A DNA stretch of 64,000 nucleotides from Whitmania pigra (Eukaryota; Annelida; Clitellata; Hirudinida; Haemopidae). The translations under genes and the position numbers were made by a program. The stretch is from the NCBI GenBank assembly GCA_021613335.1, contig JAJTWR010000228.1:927501-991500 (forward strand). Reading direction: 5' to 3'. Below, piece by piece: positions 34,586 through 45,448 of the stretch; within the stretch, counting starts at the first letter, position 1; every line of letters begins with the position of its first letter. The notes beneath the pieces are model-generated. The model was given only the letters and a program-made list of their open reading frames with translations, was not told where the DNA came from and did no database searches.

Positions 34586-34870
34586 TAGCGGTTCTCAACC
34601 TTTCTGATGCCGCGACCCCCAACAACAAAATTATTTGGGCTATTTTTCACTCAGGGATCATTGTCGCTGTTATGCCCCCCTCGCCACATTCAGAAAAGTT
34701 TTTTTCAAAATTCATGATGCCCTTAAGGGCTTCCTTGGAATCATTATGTATTAATTCTAAAGCAATGTTTTCATTTTATATTTAGAAGCTTTAAATTAAA
34801 TATATTAATTCTAATGTGTGATGTAATTCATTGCAAGAAAAAAAAAATCCCATACATTATTTAAACTCTA
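34586..34870 (+). mobile_element. Second hAT (Charlie-like) end fragment
   Basis: TAGCGGTTCTCAACCTTTCT followed by a Charlie-like GCCGCGACCCCCAAC. The right end was not found. Confidence 0.5.
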
Positions 34871-35216
34871 GAATAAAACCCAAAATGGCGGTGCGCAGTG
34901 GCTTAGCTAGGGTATTTTGCGCCCGGAGACGAATTATAAAATTGGCCCCCCATCCACCCCGTTTAATCACATTTTTCTATTACATCGAATAACGAACAGA
35001 ATTAAATTAAAAATTATATTGCATGACTCATTAGTCACTGCTGCATTCTGATGTACACAGACTACAAAAGTTTTATTTTTCTTGATTTCGCTGTCGCAAA
35101 ACTGGTCTTTGACATTAGCAATATCTCTTTTTTCCAATCTATTTTACACGGTTTCACTCGCTCGGCCCCTGGAGTTTCTCCGAATTCTGTTTCCAGCCCT
35201 CTGCCCAAAACGGCAC

Positions 35217-35397
35217 CCCGTCATAACAGCCCGGCGACAGAATAGCCCCGACAAAACAGCCCCGTCAAAATAGCCCAGGACGGAAAAATCCTGTCAAAAT
35301 TTGTCGGGGCTGTTTTGTCTTGAGCTATTTTGCCTCCGGGCTATTTTGACGGGGCTGTTTTGTCGGGGCTATTCTGTCGCCGGGCTGTTATGACGGG
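35217..35397. repeat. Perfect 60-bp inverted repeat (foldback)
   Basis: Arms 35217-35276 and 35338-35397 are exact reverse complements, separated by a 61-bp loop. Each arm is made of short related units (GACGGGGCTGTTTTG, GTCGGGGCTATTCTG), and the loop carries a further imperfect copy. The arms are GC-rich compared with the surroundings. Confidence 0.97.
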
Positions 35398-35423
35398 TCA
35401 CCGCCCAAAACGATTGTAACTGC

Positions 35424-36064
35424 CAGTGGTGGGCAAAAGTTAACTAAATAGTCACTAACTAATAGTTAAACTTATTGATTTGAAAAATTCAGAAAAGTTC
35501 AAATCTAAAATTTATGTGTGAAAGAAAATTAGGGCTGAACATAACATTGCCGCGGATCCGTTTATTCAGACAAAATCGACGTCTTGCACTGAAATTCTTT
35601 CTATCTTGGTGGCCATCTTTTAAACCCTGTTCCCCCTGGTCATTTACCCCTATAACCCTAGCACCCCAGCAATTTTCAGCTAGTGAAATGACGAACAACC
35701 AGCCTTCCATGTCTACAGGCTTCTACGTCTTACGGGGTTCAAAGAGTTAATTTAACATCTATGAAGCAAGTTTTCACTATTCATTTTAATACTTGTTGAC
35801 CACTAACACTCCGCAATCGAAAAGAAAGGAAAACATGAGCAAAAACAATGGTTAGGTCATTATAAACCATAGAAAAATATGAAAGTACGATTTAGAAATT
35901 TTAGTAACTAAACTTTTTTAGTTAAACTTTTTAGTTAGTAACTAAAAAAAATTAAACTATCATTTTAAATAAACTTTTTTGATTCAGTTAAACTGTTCAT
36001 GTAACTAAAAAAAATGGTTAAACCATTCGTTAGTAACTTTTTAGTTAACTTTTGCCTACCACTG
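35424..36064. mobile_element. hAT-type non-autonomous element
   Basis: CAGTGGTGGGCAAAAGTTAA at the left and its reverse complement with few changes at the right. Subterminal TAACTAAA/TTTAGTTA repeats make TIRs of about 45 bp. There is no coding content. The flanking 8-mers do not match. Confidence 0.75.
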
Positions 36065-36419
36065 AATATTATTAAAAAAACATCAACCATATCCAAACTG
36101 ATTCTATTGTCTTTTTCTAGTAGAGACCTAAACATTCTAACAAAAGCCTTTTGCACATATTTTCTTTATTCGATGTAATAGAATAATTGTGATTAAATAG
36201 GGTGGAGAGGGGGGCGCCATTTTTATAGTTCTTCCCCGGGCGACAAATACCTTAGCTACGCCACTGATCCGCCTGTTGGTTTTTGTTTGATTTGTTTTTT
36301 TCATTTTGATGATTAATAAATTTACTAAAACAATATTTCCCACTACATTCAAATTAATTGTTAATTTTGGAATAAAAGATATAAATAAAATTTAATAAAT
36401 ATATATATATATAATATTA

Positions 36420-37850
36420 TCAAATATAATCCCAGCATCTCTTTGTCAGCCCAGGGACACATTTCATATCTAATATTCCACCCTTCAATCTCTTATTTTC
36501 AAGCAGAAGCAAGCACGAGAGCCTGTCTCTTCTACTCTTGAATACCACCATTCCGGTTCCAGAACTTGTACCGACTCTATTGGCAATTACGAAGGTCCTC
36601 ATAACAGGTACTTCAGCAGAGAAAAAAGCTCTCAGCTCTTTGTCCGTGACATCGTAGTGCAAGTTTGTGACATAAATGGCACAATGAAATTCACATTCGG
36701 GGATTCCCAATCTCAGAGCAATGAAATAACTTCTCTGTCTGAAATGTTGATTGGCAAAACTATTGTAATGCTTTAATTTCAAGAGCCTTTCTTTTGATCC
36801 CCCTTTGTTGAATTGCTTCACTAATATAATATCGTCCACGCCGCTAGGACGTCCCATACCTTCTGAGTCATCGTACTTCTTAAGTTGTTTTCCCACAACT
36901 TCCGTTTGAGTAGGAGTGATTTGAACCTTATCATCAAAACTTGCATATCCTTCAACTTCCTCTTCAATGGCATCAAAAGAGCTTGTTATGTATTTATCTG
37001 AATAAACCTCATAACCACAAGGGCACATTACCGACCAAATTCGATCCTCAAAGGCTTTCCTAATAAAACTGAGAATTTTATGAATTGATTCGAATTTATA
37101 AAACGTGATTGCACCAGTCCCAGTACTGGTTCCATCTTCCTTGTAATATACGATGGCTTCTGCGACCTCGAACCATTTTCCAAAATATGTTTCCAAGTCT
37201 TCTGCTTTGACATCGTAATGCAGGTCAGCAATGTAAAGTTGCATACATTTGTTACGTTCCATATTACGTTCGCCACCTACACACCCAGGCGAACATAATT
37301 CTCTGAACAGCATTTTGTTGCCCTTAATTTTGCACTGATCGTATTCATAAATGTTATCACTTTCTGAATAATATCCACAAAATTCTACAATTCCTCTTCC
37401 TGTGCTACCTCCATCCTCGTCATAAAAAACACTTGCTTTTTTGACTGTGTAGGGATGACGGAAATGTTCTTTAAGTTCTTTTGACGTAACATCGAGAGGT
37501 AAATTATCTACCAGATATGAGTGAGCAAAACAAACATCTTTCCTCATATTATCACACTTCACTCTAATAATCCTCCCCTTGAATAACGTGTTATTAATTC
37601 TGTTCCTTAGCATCCTACGGTCCTCAGAGCCATATATAACGATTTCTGCAGTTCCTGTGCTAGTTCCATCAGATTTATGCAAAATGTAAACTTCCTTAAT
37701 GGGTAAAATATTACCAAAAGTTCTTTCCAACTCTTTCTCAGTTGTATCATAGCTGAGGTTAGTAATAAGTAACAATTTACTTGATTTTTCAAACATTTCC
37801 ATATTTGACATATCGTAGCGAAAATTGAAAAGTTGTAATAAATTAGCCAT
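36420..37850 (-). CDS. ALYREF-like four-RRM protein, paralog B (complete, 476 aa)
   Basis: An intronless frame from ATG 37850-37848 to TGA 36422-36420. Four RRM domains: about residues 25-98 (LLITNL ... GTSTGTAEIVIY), 111-180 (YLVDNLPLDV ... GGSTGRGIVEF), 203-280 (LYIADLHYDV ... GTSTGTGAITF) and 390-465 (IYVTNLHYDV ... GTSSGTGMVVF). The repeated G-[TS]-S-[TS]-G core resembles the ALYREF/REF RRM, so binding to RNA, perhaps in mRNA export or processing, is inferred. The linker after RRM3 is acidic. It is the block-B partner of 1-1208; the 5' flank is duplicated too. Four tandem REF-type RRMs are unlike single-RRM ALYREF, so this may be a lineage-specific family. Confidence 0.85.
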   Translation of the reverse strand: MANLLQLFNFRYDMSNMEMFEKSSKLLLITNLSYDTTEKELERTFGNILPIKEVYILHKSDGTSTGTAEIVIYGSEDRRMLRNRINNTLFKGRIIRVKCDNMRKDVCFAHSYLVDNLPLDVTSKELKEHFRHPYTVKKASVFYDEDGGSTGRGIVEFCGYYSESDNIYEYDQCKIKGNKMLFRELCSPGCVGGERNMERNKCMQLYIADLHYDVKAEDLETYFGKWFEVAEAIVYYKEDGTSTGTGAITFYKFESIHKILSFIRKAFEDRIWSVMCPCGYEVYSDKYITSSFDAIEEEVEGYASFDDKVQITPTQTEVVGKQLKKYDDSEGMGRPSGVDDIILVKQFNKGGSKERLLKLKHYNSFANQHFRQRSYFIALRLGIPECEFHCAIYVTNLHYDVTDKELRAFFSAEVPVMRTFVIANRVGTSSGTGMVVFKSRRDRLSCLLLLENKRLKGGILDMKCVPGLTKRCWDYI

Positions 37851-39228
37851 ATTTGTGAATTTAAATTTAACAAGTTAATTCAACGTTGTATTGATACAAA
37901 TCGGAGAAGTTTCACCTGCTTGAAAAAGATTCTGAATATTTATTTATTTTGATAATTAAATTTTTAAATTTTATTACTATAAATTCAAAAAATAAAAGCG
38001 TAATGGAGTAAAGATTCATTTAAAACGTGGCATATAATGGGTCGCGTTCCTGCATACGGTGGTTAAGCCAATACTCGTAAGGTGTCGTGTTTGAAACCCA
38101 GCCTTCACTGCCACAAGCATTATGTAAATACATAGTTACAAGAAGCGCCTCAATAAACAAAAACTAAAATGCAAAAAAAAAAACCTTTTTTCGTTTCCAA
38201 AAGCAAATGAAAATAAACCGATAATTAATTTTTCTAGTGGGACAGAAAACGAAATGACTTGGTAAATGACAAAAAGCCAATATTCGACGTCAAAAACGAA
38301 AACGATATTTGGTCGGTCATTCTAATCATGTTCATTGTCATCGTCATCATCTTAACAAATCATCATCAGTCGTGACAGATTTAAATCATGAACCTTTTAT
38401 TACATTTCCATCCAAAAAATAATACAAGTAAATATTATTACTATTGGGACATATCTTTTAATGTTTATATATAATATAATTAAGCAAAATAAATGCTATT
38501 AAAAGTACAAGCTGAAATTAATGAAGTCTCTAAAATGTTACGTCACGATAATTGGATAATGGGTTCTGTGTTCATTCACCCCATTGTTAATTACTTCCAT
38601 GGATCAATATCATCATCACCATTACCTAAAACTATTGCCATCACCATCTAAAACCACCTAAAACTATTACCATTACCTCCACGTTATCATCAACTCACCT
38701 GCAAATTCCCCTCACTTGTTCCATGCCATAGTTCATAGTTAATCTATTAATCTAACAATTTTAAGTTGACGAGAGAACATAACGTGATGGCTTAGGCTGC
38801 ATCTTTGCAACAAGCTTTGAGATATCAGGCTGTTTGCAATTTGCATAACGATGGAAAATAATCAAATATCAAAATGACGTAGGATGTGGAGGTCTACTGA
38901 GTCGATATGAATAGAAAATCACAAAATCACGACGTACTCTAAGATGATTGGTGCGGCATATGTATATTTCTTATACAAATCTTTAATTCTGAACCGATTT
39001 GATTGAAACTTGAAACACTTGAGTACGTTGACTATGGGGTGAGTTTAATCTACTTTGCAAAAAAATCAATAAATTATTTTAAAACCTTTTCTGGGCTTAA
39101 TTTAAAAATTTACATTTGTTATTATTTATCGATGATTTAATATTAGTGTTATTTTGGTAACCATCTTGTTCTGTTTGTCATTCGTAATTTATTAAATAGC
39201 GTCGTATTCGTTGTTGCAAATAAAAGAA
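37851..39228. other. Block-B RRM 5' flank and unmatched spacer
   Basis: 37851-38725 matches 1209-2165, including an old SINE family-2 copy at 38052-38158, but lacks the 55-bp SINE insertion of block A. At about 38725 homology stops inside the duplicated exon. 38726-39228 has no counterpart in block A that I could recognise and no gene. Confidence 0.7.
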
Positions 39229-39732
39229 ATGAAGTTTATTCATTTGAATCGTGTTGTACATTCAAATACATTAATAAGCAACATGGCTGCGAAATATACG
39301 CTTTACCATAGTTTCAGCAAGAGGTTTAGGGGAGACCTTAAGGAGTATATCCCTCCGCCACTGTATATACCAAAATTAAGCATATACTGAAAAAATATCA
39401 CATAATTATATAATACTTATAATATAACATAATTATTGTAATAACCATTAATTAACATATTTATTATGAATTAATATTGTACCCATTAAATCATAAGCAT
39501 TTTGTTTTCTTGATGAAAATAAATTTTTGATTAAAATATTAATTTCTTTTGAATAAATAGAGTCGATAATAATAAAATCTATCAAATTAAACATTTTTCT
39601 TCTCAAACAGAATTAACTATTATAACTAAATAAACAGATTTTAAAGAACTTATAAGCAAAATAGAAGTGACAAATCCAGGCTTATCCCAGGTACGTTACT
39701 AGGCCGCCGCTATCAGAGTCTGGTATATTCTT

Positions 39733-42475
39733 TTAAAGGGAAGCGAGCTTCTCGAGAGCATCGCTGACTGTCTCTGTGGTGACATTGGAGTCAGATATTA
39801 TCTTCAGGAACTCTTTCTTCTCGTTCTGGGTGGCAAGGGGAGCGAGGAATAGATCAGAGGACAAAATCAAGGTCAGGGTTTCCATGACAAACTGGCGATG
39901 TTTGTCGAGAAGTGCCATCAGAACGATAGCAACCTGGTAGAGATTATGGGTTGGAAATTTGACAACCCCAACAAGGAAGAGAACTTCTAATAACCTTTGA
40001 CCTTCAGTCTTAAGGATTTGAATAAGATCGTTATTTTGAATTAGTGCTTTCAGAAACTCTAAAGACGAATTGCAAGCTTGGACATCTTTCATTTCTATGC
40101 CTTTCATGGCTGTCCTGAATAGAATCAGTAAACAGTTAGGATCGAGGTTAATGAAATCCTTAGCGTTACATGAAGAATAATACATGAAACTCATGAATGA
40201 TGTTATTAAGTCACTGTTGTCCTGAGGATTATTACATATGACTTGCAGTGACTTTTCGCAGATGAAGAGGTACATTGACTTCAATGCCTCCCGGTTCTTG
40301 CAATTCAATTGGTAGAACAGACTTAATGCGAGGTCGAGTAAGCATGGCAAAGGATTGAGATTATAAGCGGCTTGAACCATTTCACATAATTTGGGAACCA
40401 TCCCTTCAAAGTGAGAATCCAATCTGCACGCCACCAAATCCATGAATTTGCACGCTTTAATCATGAGAACCTCATTCTGAAAAGTTGAGGTGATCATCTG
40501 CCCGACGCAATGCAAAATATGCGTCACTAATTCAAATATAAAACTGGATGGAATATCTGCGGGATGTAAGTATGCCCAAAAAAAGCTTGTCATTACCTTC
40601 AGCTTTTCTATCCCGATTATCTGGTCCTGGTTTGAGATTTGAGTGGCGGCAGCAAGGTTACAAAAAGCGTTGATATGGGGCATCAGAATAACTTGGATTA
40701 CCGTGAAAGCAAGATGCTGCGGTACGACTGCCACAACTTCTCCAAGGCAAAAAGCCAAAGTTTTAAGGATCGAAGTTTCAATATCCGGTCTCTCCATAGC
40801 CTGTTTTATAGCCTGAATGACCACATCTGACACGTGACTAATGCGTTTGGTGTTGTCTTCGAGGATGTCCATCAAAGTCCTAGAAGCAGATGCCAGGAGT
40901 GCTTTCTCGTTGAAAAAATTCAGAATGAAAGTCAGAGACTGATTGAATAACGTGCTATCGACGTACTCAGAGGAAATGCCAACGAACCTAATGACCTCTT
41001 TTTTCAGGGTTATGTGATTGCAAGGTATGTCAAAGAGCAAGGTGTAGATCTCCGAAACGCAGTCAAACTCTTCGATATCACCAAACTCCAATAACCCAGT
41101 CATAAAAAAGAATATGCTCTCAAAGTCTTGCCATTCAGCCTTGAGTTTGTTGGATATTTGGTACCTTAAAAGTTGGACCATCTGTCTCATTGACATGAAA
41201 CCGATTGACATTGTCAAGTCTCTTGCAAACTCGGACAATTTTTGTCTGTAGCCTAGAAACTGTTCTTTATCTTTTTTCACCCACTGGCTGTACAAGTTTT
41301 CAGGTGGGTATCTGATCTTAGTTGGCAATATTTTGAACAAATTTGGTAACAAGGTTTTAATAAATTTTGCGATTAGACGCGGATAGCTGCCTCGCGAATA
41401 ATTGTGTTGTAGAGTCAACCAAAGTCTAACGAGAGATCGCTACAAAGTTCTTCAGTGGGATACTGATGTCTAATGGCTACAGTTTTCAAGACTAGTTCAA
41501 GCAGAGCGACTGAGATTGCGAAATGTTCGTTGTCGAGGGTTTCGGAAATTAGCAACTGTTCCATGTTGTTTCCAGCTGCAGAAACGAATACCTTTGTCAG
41601 GTTCTGGGCAAGGTCAATGTTGTGCGACTGTTGTTCGAAGAACGACCCAAGTTCTATGACAAGTTGCAGGTATTTCATGACTCTCGAGTTGTTGGGGTTT
41701 GGTTTGAGTTTGAAGAATTGAACGAGGGCATCCGCTGCCTCCAGGGAATGTTTCTGCGACTTTAGAAGATCGAATAGTTGGATGAGGAGCGACTCATTTT
41801 CTGGCTGAAATGTGCAAATATCCGAATGACACCAGCTTTTGAAGCATTTAAAGGCGGCTATCTTCAACTCCTCTGGCCAGTCTTCAGCAAGAATTTTGTT
41901 TATCAGCCCATAAACTATATCAGATGCATTCATGAGCTTATTGGCGACTTGAACTTTCTCAGACAGAGGCAGACGTAATTTCAAAACTCCTCTGGGATAG
42001 TTCTCAGAATTTCCAGTAAAATCTTTTGATAAACACTTTTCTCTTTTGGGTTCTCGCCAGGAGGATTGGCTACAGAAGCCACCAGTTCGCATAAAGCGTT
42101 TGACCACTGCCTTGTCACTGTCTGCAAGATGAAGCAGCCAAGACAAAGACAGACTTTTTTGAATACATTTCCGTGACATTCGTCTAAGTACAGCCTCAAA
42201 AGTTGGAAGAACCTGTCTCGTAAGGATAAAACAAAATCTGCCGGTACCTCTTGCCAATATTTCGAAATCTTCAAGTGTAAAGTAGTGGCCCCGTAAAATT
42301 GAACTTCAGAAGGTTTGTCGGTCTTCAGAAGAACCCAGACAAAAGTCCAGGCAGATGTTGATAGCTGTGCTTTAATAAGGTAATCATTCAATGTCCCGTT
42401 GGTAGGGTCCTTGTTAAACTGTAAGACTGCCTTCTCGACATGATCAGGATTAAATAAAAACTCTTCAGAATCCAT
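39733..42475 (-). pseudogene. IPO13: Importin-13-like gene, intronless, two 1-bp frameshifts
   Basis: Starts MDSEEFLFNPDHVEKAVLQF at 42475. Three long frames follow one another without introns: 42475-41981 (to IPEEF), then to 41415 (ending LSLDF), then 41418-39733 (TLQHNYSR... to LEKLASL). The order matches importin-13 throughout (N-terminal importin-beta region, QFYGATTLHLKISKYW, KDKEQFLGYR, DLVACRLDSHFEGMVPKLCE, C-terminal HEAT-like repeats), about 915 aa against 963 in human. Both breaks lie at T runs (GAGTTTTG near 41987; GACTTTGG near 41421) and each is explained by one missing T. Either the gene is a young pseudogene or the assembly has two homopolymer errors. Functional importin-13 is a bidirectional nuclear transport receptor. 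Confidence 0.85.
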
Positions 42476-42868
42476 GGATGGTTTTAAAAGGAGACAATTG
42501 ATTTTGTAAATAAAACAAATAAACAGCTAATTAGTAAATTTGAGTGAAACCGTGACTGATTGGATGCCCAGGATAATAGTTGTAAATTGTTCAAGTTAAT
42601 TGGAACTCGATATTGCTTGGAAACTGATTTTAGAAGCTTTTGTTATGTTTGATATTATATTGTCGGATGTTTAAGTATTGGTTTTTATGATACGCCTTGG
42701 CTCTTTTTCGAATGAAAAGATCGTAAATAAAAAAAAATTTAATTTAATTTTGTTAATTTTTGACTAATTTTATGAAAAATTTATTTCGTTTTAAGGTTAA
42801 CCGCATTTATCTTATATGTTAATTTATGGTATAATTTTGCTTTTGGATGTACAATTTTAATTACATTT
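42476..42868. other. 5' flank of the importin-13-like gene
   Basis: AT-rich spacer between the importin start and the TAF7 fragment. No promoter element is assigned. Confidence 0.4.
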
Positions 42869-43395
42869 TTAACTGCTTGCTGAATTAATGGCATTTATTT
42901 GTTTTATCTTAGTAATGATTATCGAATTCCAGATACTCATCTGTTCCAATGATTTTGACGACGATAGGGTTGTGGAGGAGGAGTCTTCAGTGAAAAAGAA
43001 AGATAAGGATAAAAAATTTAATTGGATGCATGGATATAAACTGTTCTACTATTGGTTGGGTGACCAGACTGTTGCTCAAATGGCAATAGCTCACACAGCG
43101 GTTGCTCGCATGACATTTGCGCATATAGACTGTTGCTATGTGCGCAATAATCTATGTGAGCAACAGTCTATATGCGTAACTGTCATGTGAGCAACTGCCA
43201 TGTGAGCAAAAGTCAGGGAACCAATTGGTTGTTATCCTAATCTCTTGATCAGTTTCATTGGTATTAATTTGACCAATGGAATTTGTTTTACAGTGTGCAG
43301 GCCTTTCAAAAATGTAAGGAAGAGAAGATTTAGGAAGATAATCCCTAAAAAAGTTGGTTGTTGTTTACAATGAATCCTTTACTTTTTATTAAATA
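42869..43395 (+). pseudogene. TAF7: TAF7 exon 4-5 fragment (block B)
   Basis: Matches 16776-17327, including intron 4. The exon 4 donor is destroyed (GGAT|ATAAAC instead of GGAT|GTAAGC), and all other TAF7 exons are absent. A non-functional remnant of the segmental duplication. Confidence 0.9.
43073..43211. repeat. Intronic inverted repeat with long arms
   Basis: Arms of about 55-65 bp; the inner 17 bp are exact (43121-43137 GCATATAGACTGTTGCT and 43159-43175). It is built from TTGCTCACATGG/TTGCGCATA units, as in the TAF7 intron of block A, but with more extended symmetry. Confidence 0.85.
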
Positions 43396-43722
43396 ATGTC
43401 ATCAGACTGTGGCATACATGGCCAATTGCTCACAATTGAACACAAATATCAAATTAAAAAGAAATGGGTATGGGACACGTGTCCCTGGCAGAGGAACCAC
43501 TTAATTAGTTAATACTTAACCAATTAATACCTAAATAATTGATATATAATTAATTAATATCTTAATAATTAATACATAAATAATTAATACTTAAACAATG
43601 AATACATAAATAATTAATACCTAAACAATTAACACTTAAATGAAAACAACAGAATTCTTTATCTTTGTTCATTATCAAGAACTAATCAAACACAAATAAT
43701 AGGCTTGCACATTAACAATTAA

Positions 43723-43913
43723 GTAACTGAGTAAGCAACTTCATTTACATAGCGCCATATGCATAGCGTCAGAGGCGCTTCTTGCAACCATTTATATAGC
43801 GCTCCTTCCCAAGGGCGCTGGTGGCAGCGCAGGCTGGGTCTCGAACACGACATATTACTTCTGTTGCCATTACCGACGTATGCAGGCACGTAACCCATTC
43901 GGCTAACCTGCAC
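43723..43913 (-). mobile_element. tRNA-derived SINE (family 2) with target duplication and empty site
   Basis: On the minus strand the head has an A-box-like GTTAGCCGAATGGGTTA and a B box GTTCGAGACCC, then a body with CCAGCGCCCTTGGGAAGGAG and a 3' end CTCTGACGCTATGCATATGG plus CGCTATGTAAAT. AACAATTAA flanks it on both sides (43714-43722, 43914-43922). The block-A counterpart near 31435 has one copy and no SINE. Confidence 0.95.
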
Positions 43914-44166
43914 AACAATTAATGCGTCTTTGAATTAAAAGAAGTTGATTTGATTTGTTGTATTAAAAGATATTCGTCTAATAAAAATGTCTTAATCAAA
44001 TGTTATTGTGTATATGTATTATGTGTATATCGTAGATATTGATTGTACGTATATTATACATATTGACATTTATTGTCGACGTTTCAAAATAAGTCCTTCA
44101 AAATGTTGTTCTTTTTTTATGAAAGTCCAATCCGAAATACTTTTATGGCATCTTTTTAAGCAGTTT

Positions 44167-44391
44167 TGTTATAGTGGAATAATAATTAAGTTTATTATTA
44201 TATAATTAGTTATATATAATATTCAGTATATTTTATTGTTACCTTAAGTAGCAATGTATTAGGTTAAAGATCGCTCTCCGATTGCTCTCACTAATCTCTC
44301 ATTCCATTCCAATCCATCTCCCAGTTAGTCTCTCATACTCTAGTTGCTTTTAGTTGTAGCAATAAACGAACATAGTGGTAAAGATACAACA
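44167..44391. mobile_element. Solo LTR (225 bp)
   Basis: Begins TGTTATAGTGG, ends ATACAACA (TG...CA), and is flanked by AGTTT (44162-44166, 44392-44396). The block-A sequence near 31770 reads straight through a single AGTTT, giving an empty site. AATAAA lies inside near its end. Confidence 0.85.
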
Positions 44392-44717
44392 AGTTTCCTA
44401 ATTTTTTACATTCATAAATGAAGTTTTTGTAAATGAATTATTACTTATTATTAATAATGTTATATATTATTATAATTATACATTTTATACTATATTAATA
44501 AATATATATTAAAATAATTAGATTACATATTATATATTGTAATTATATTAATTTAATATTATTTTCATTATAACTATTGTTCCAGCATCTTTAATTATGA
44601 AATATCATTTCAAATGCCTCCATCATGTCTGAGAAATAAAGCTGAGATTAAAGAGATTCTTCCAGAGAAGACTCACAAGAAATTCTGAGAAGGAATTTTT
44701 AATTCAATTAAAAAATT

Positions 44718-45433
44718 TGTCATGGTTGGGTCTCTGAGATGACCAGACATGTCTCCTAGATTTGTTATTAATAGGATGATTTGTAGCTTGCGAGTGCATT
44801 TCATTAGATATCGATTACTTGTTTAAGCTAGTCAATGTTATTCTTGAGCTCGAGGTATAGGTAATTTAAAATAATGATTATTGTTTTTAGGACAACTCGT
44901 TTAATCAACTGGTAGTTGTGTATTGACCTTTTTTCGTGAATTTCGATTGGCTGATATTATCGTAGAATTTGTTAGGATTGGCTGATATTTTAATAGATTT
45001 TGTTAGAATTGCTAATCAAATCCAACTTGTATAAATATGAGCTCGATGACTGCTGTTTTTATTATTATTAAGATGGTTTTGATGACTGGTTTATTTTTTT
45101 TCCTTTTTTTATTACTGAAACACAAAACCAGTACAAGTTGGAACCAAAAGGAAAACATATATAAAGGAAAGACATAAGGGAAAAAACTCCCGCTAACAGA
45201 CGTCCTATTGCCATTGACGAATAATGTTGCGTTTCAATGTCCCAATAACGTAAGAAATAATAAGTAATATCGAGTAATGTACATGATTATTTAGAGTTTA
45301 TGACGGTTTCCTGCAGTTTTTAGTCCAAGATTTTAGCTTGTAAATAAAGCTTTAGTTCCAATTCCTTGTTTCTGGTAAAGAACTGGGTATTGGTGGTAGC
45401 AGCGGTACTACTTGTTACGGGCTTCGAGTGACA
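44718..45433 (+). mobile_element. LTR-like 716-bp insertion
   Basis: Relative to block A (break near 32062-32070) this is extra sequence. It starts TGTCATGG and ends GAGTGACA (5-bp inverted TGTCA/TGACA). It has a TATAAATA at about 45029 and AATAAA at about 45342, an order expected of an LTR. The target duplication is not clear. Confidence 0.5.
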
Positions 45434-45448
45434 TACATTTTCGAATCT

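Larger units (their letters stand above)
34896..36266. mobile_element. 1.37-kb TIR DNA transposon, with nested insertions
   Basis: The ends CAGTGGCTTAGCTAGGGTAT and the reverse complement of ATACCTTAGCTACGCCACTG begin TIRs of about 70 bp (34896-34966; 36195-36266), which continue through GCGCCCGG and GCCCCCC-rich sequence. No transposase was found. It holds the hairpin at 35217-35397 and the hAT-like element at 35424-36064. The target duplication is unclear. Confidence 0.75.

Noticed and set aside
45375..45410. TTGGTGGTAGCAGCGG as a primer-binding site following an LTR
   Set aside because: Comparison with block A places the end of the insertion about 35 bp farther right (GAGTGACA), so this motif lies inside the inserted sequence and its role is uncertain.
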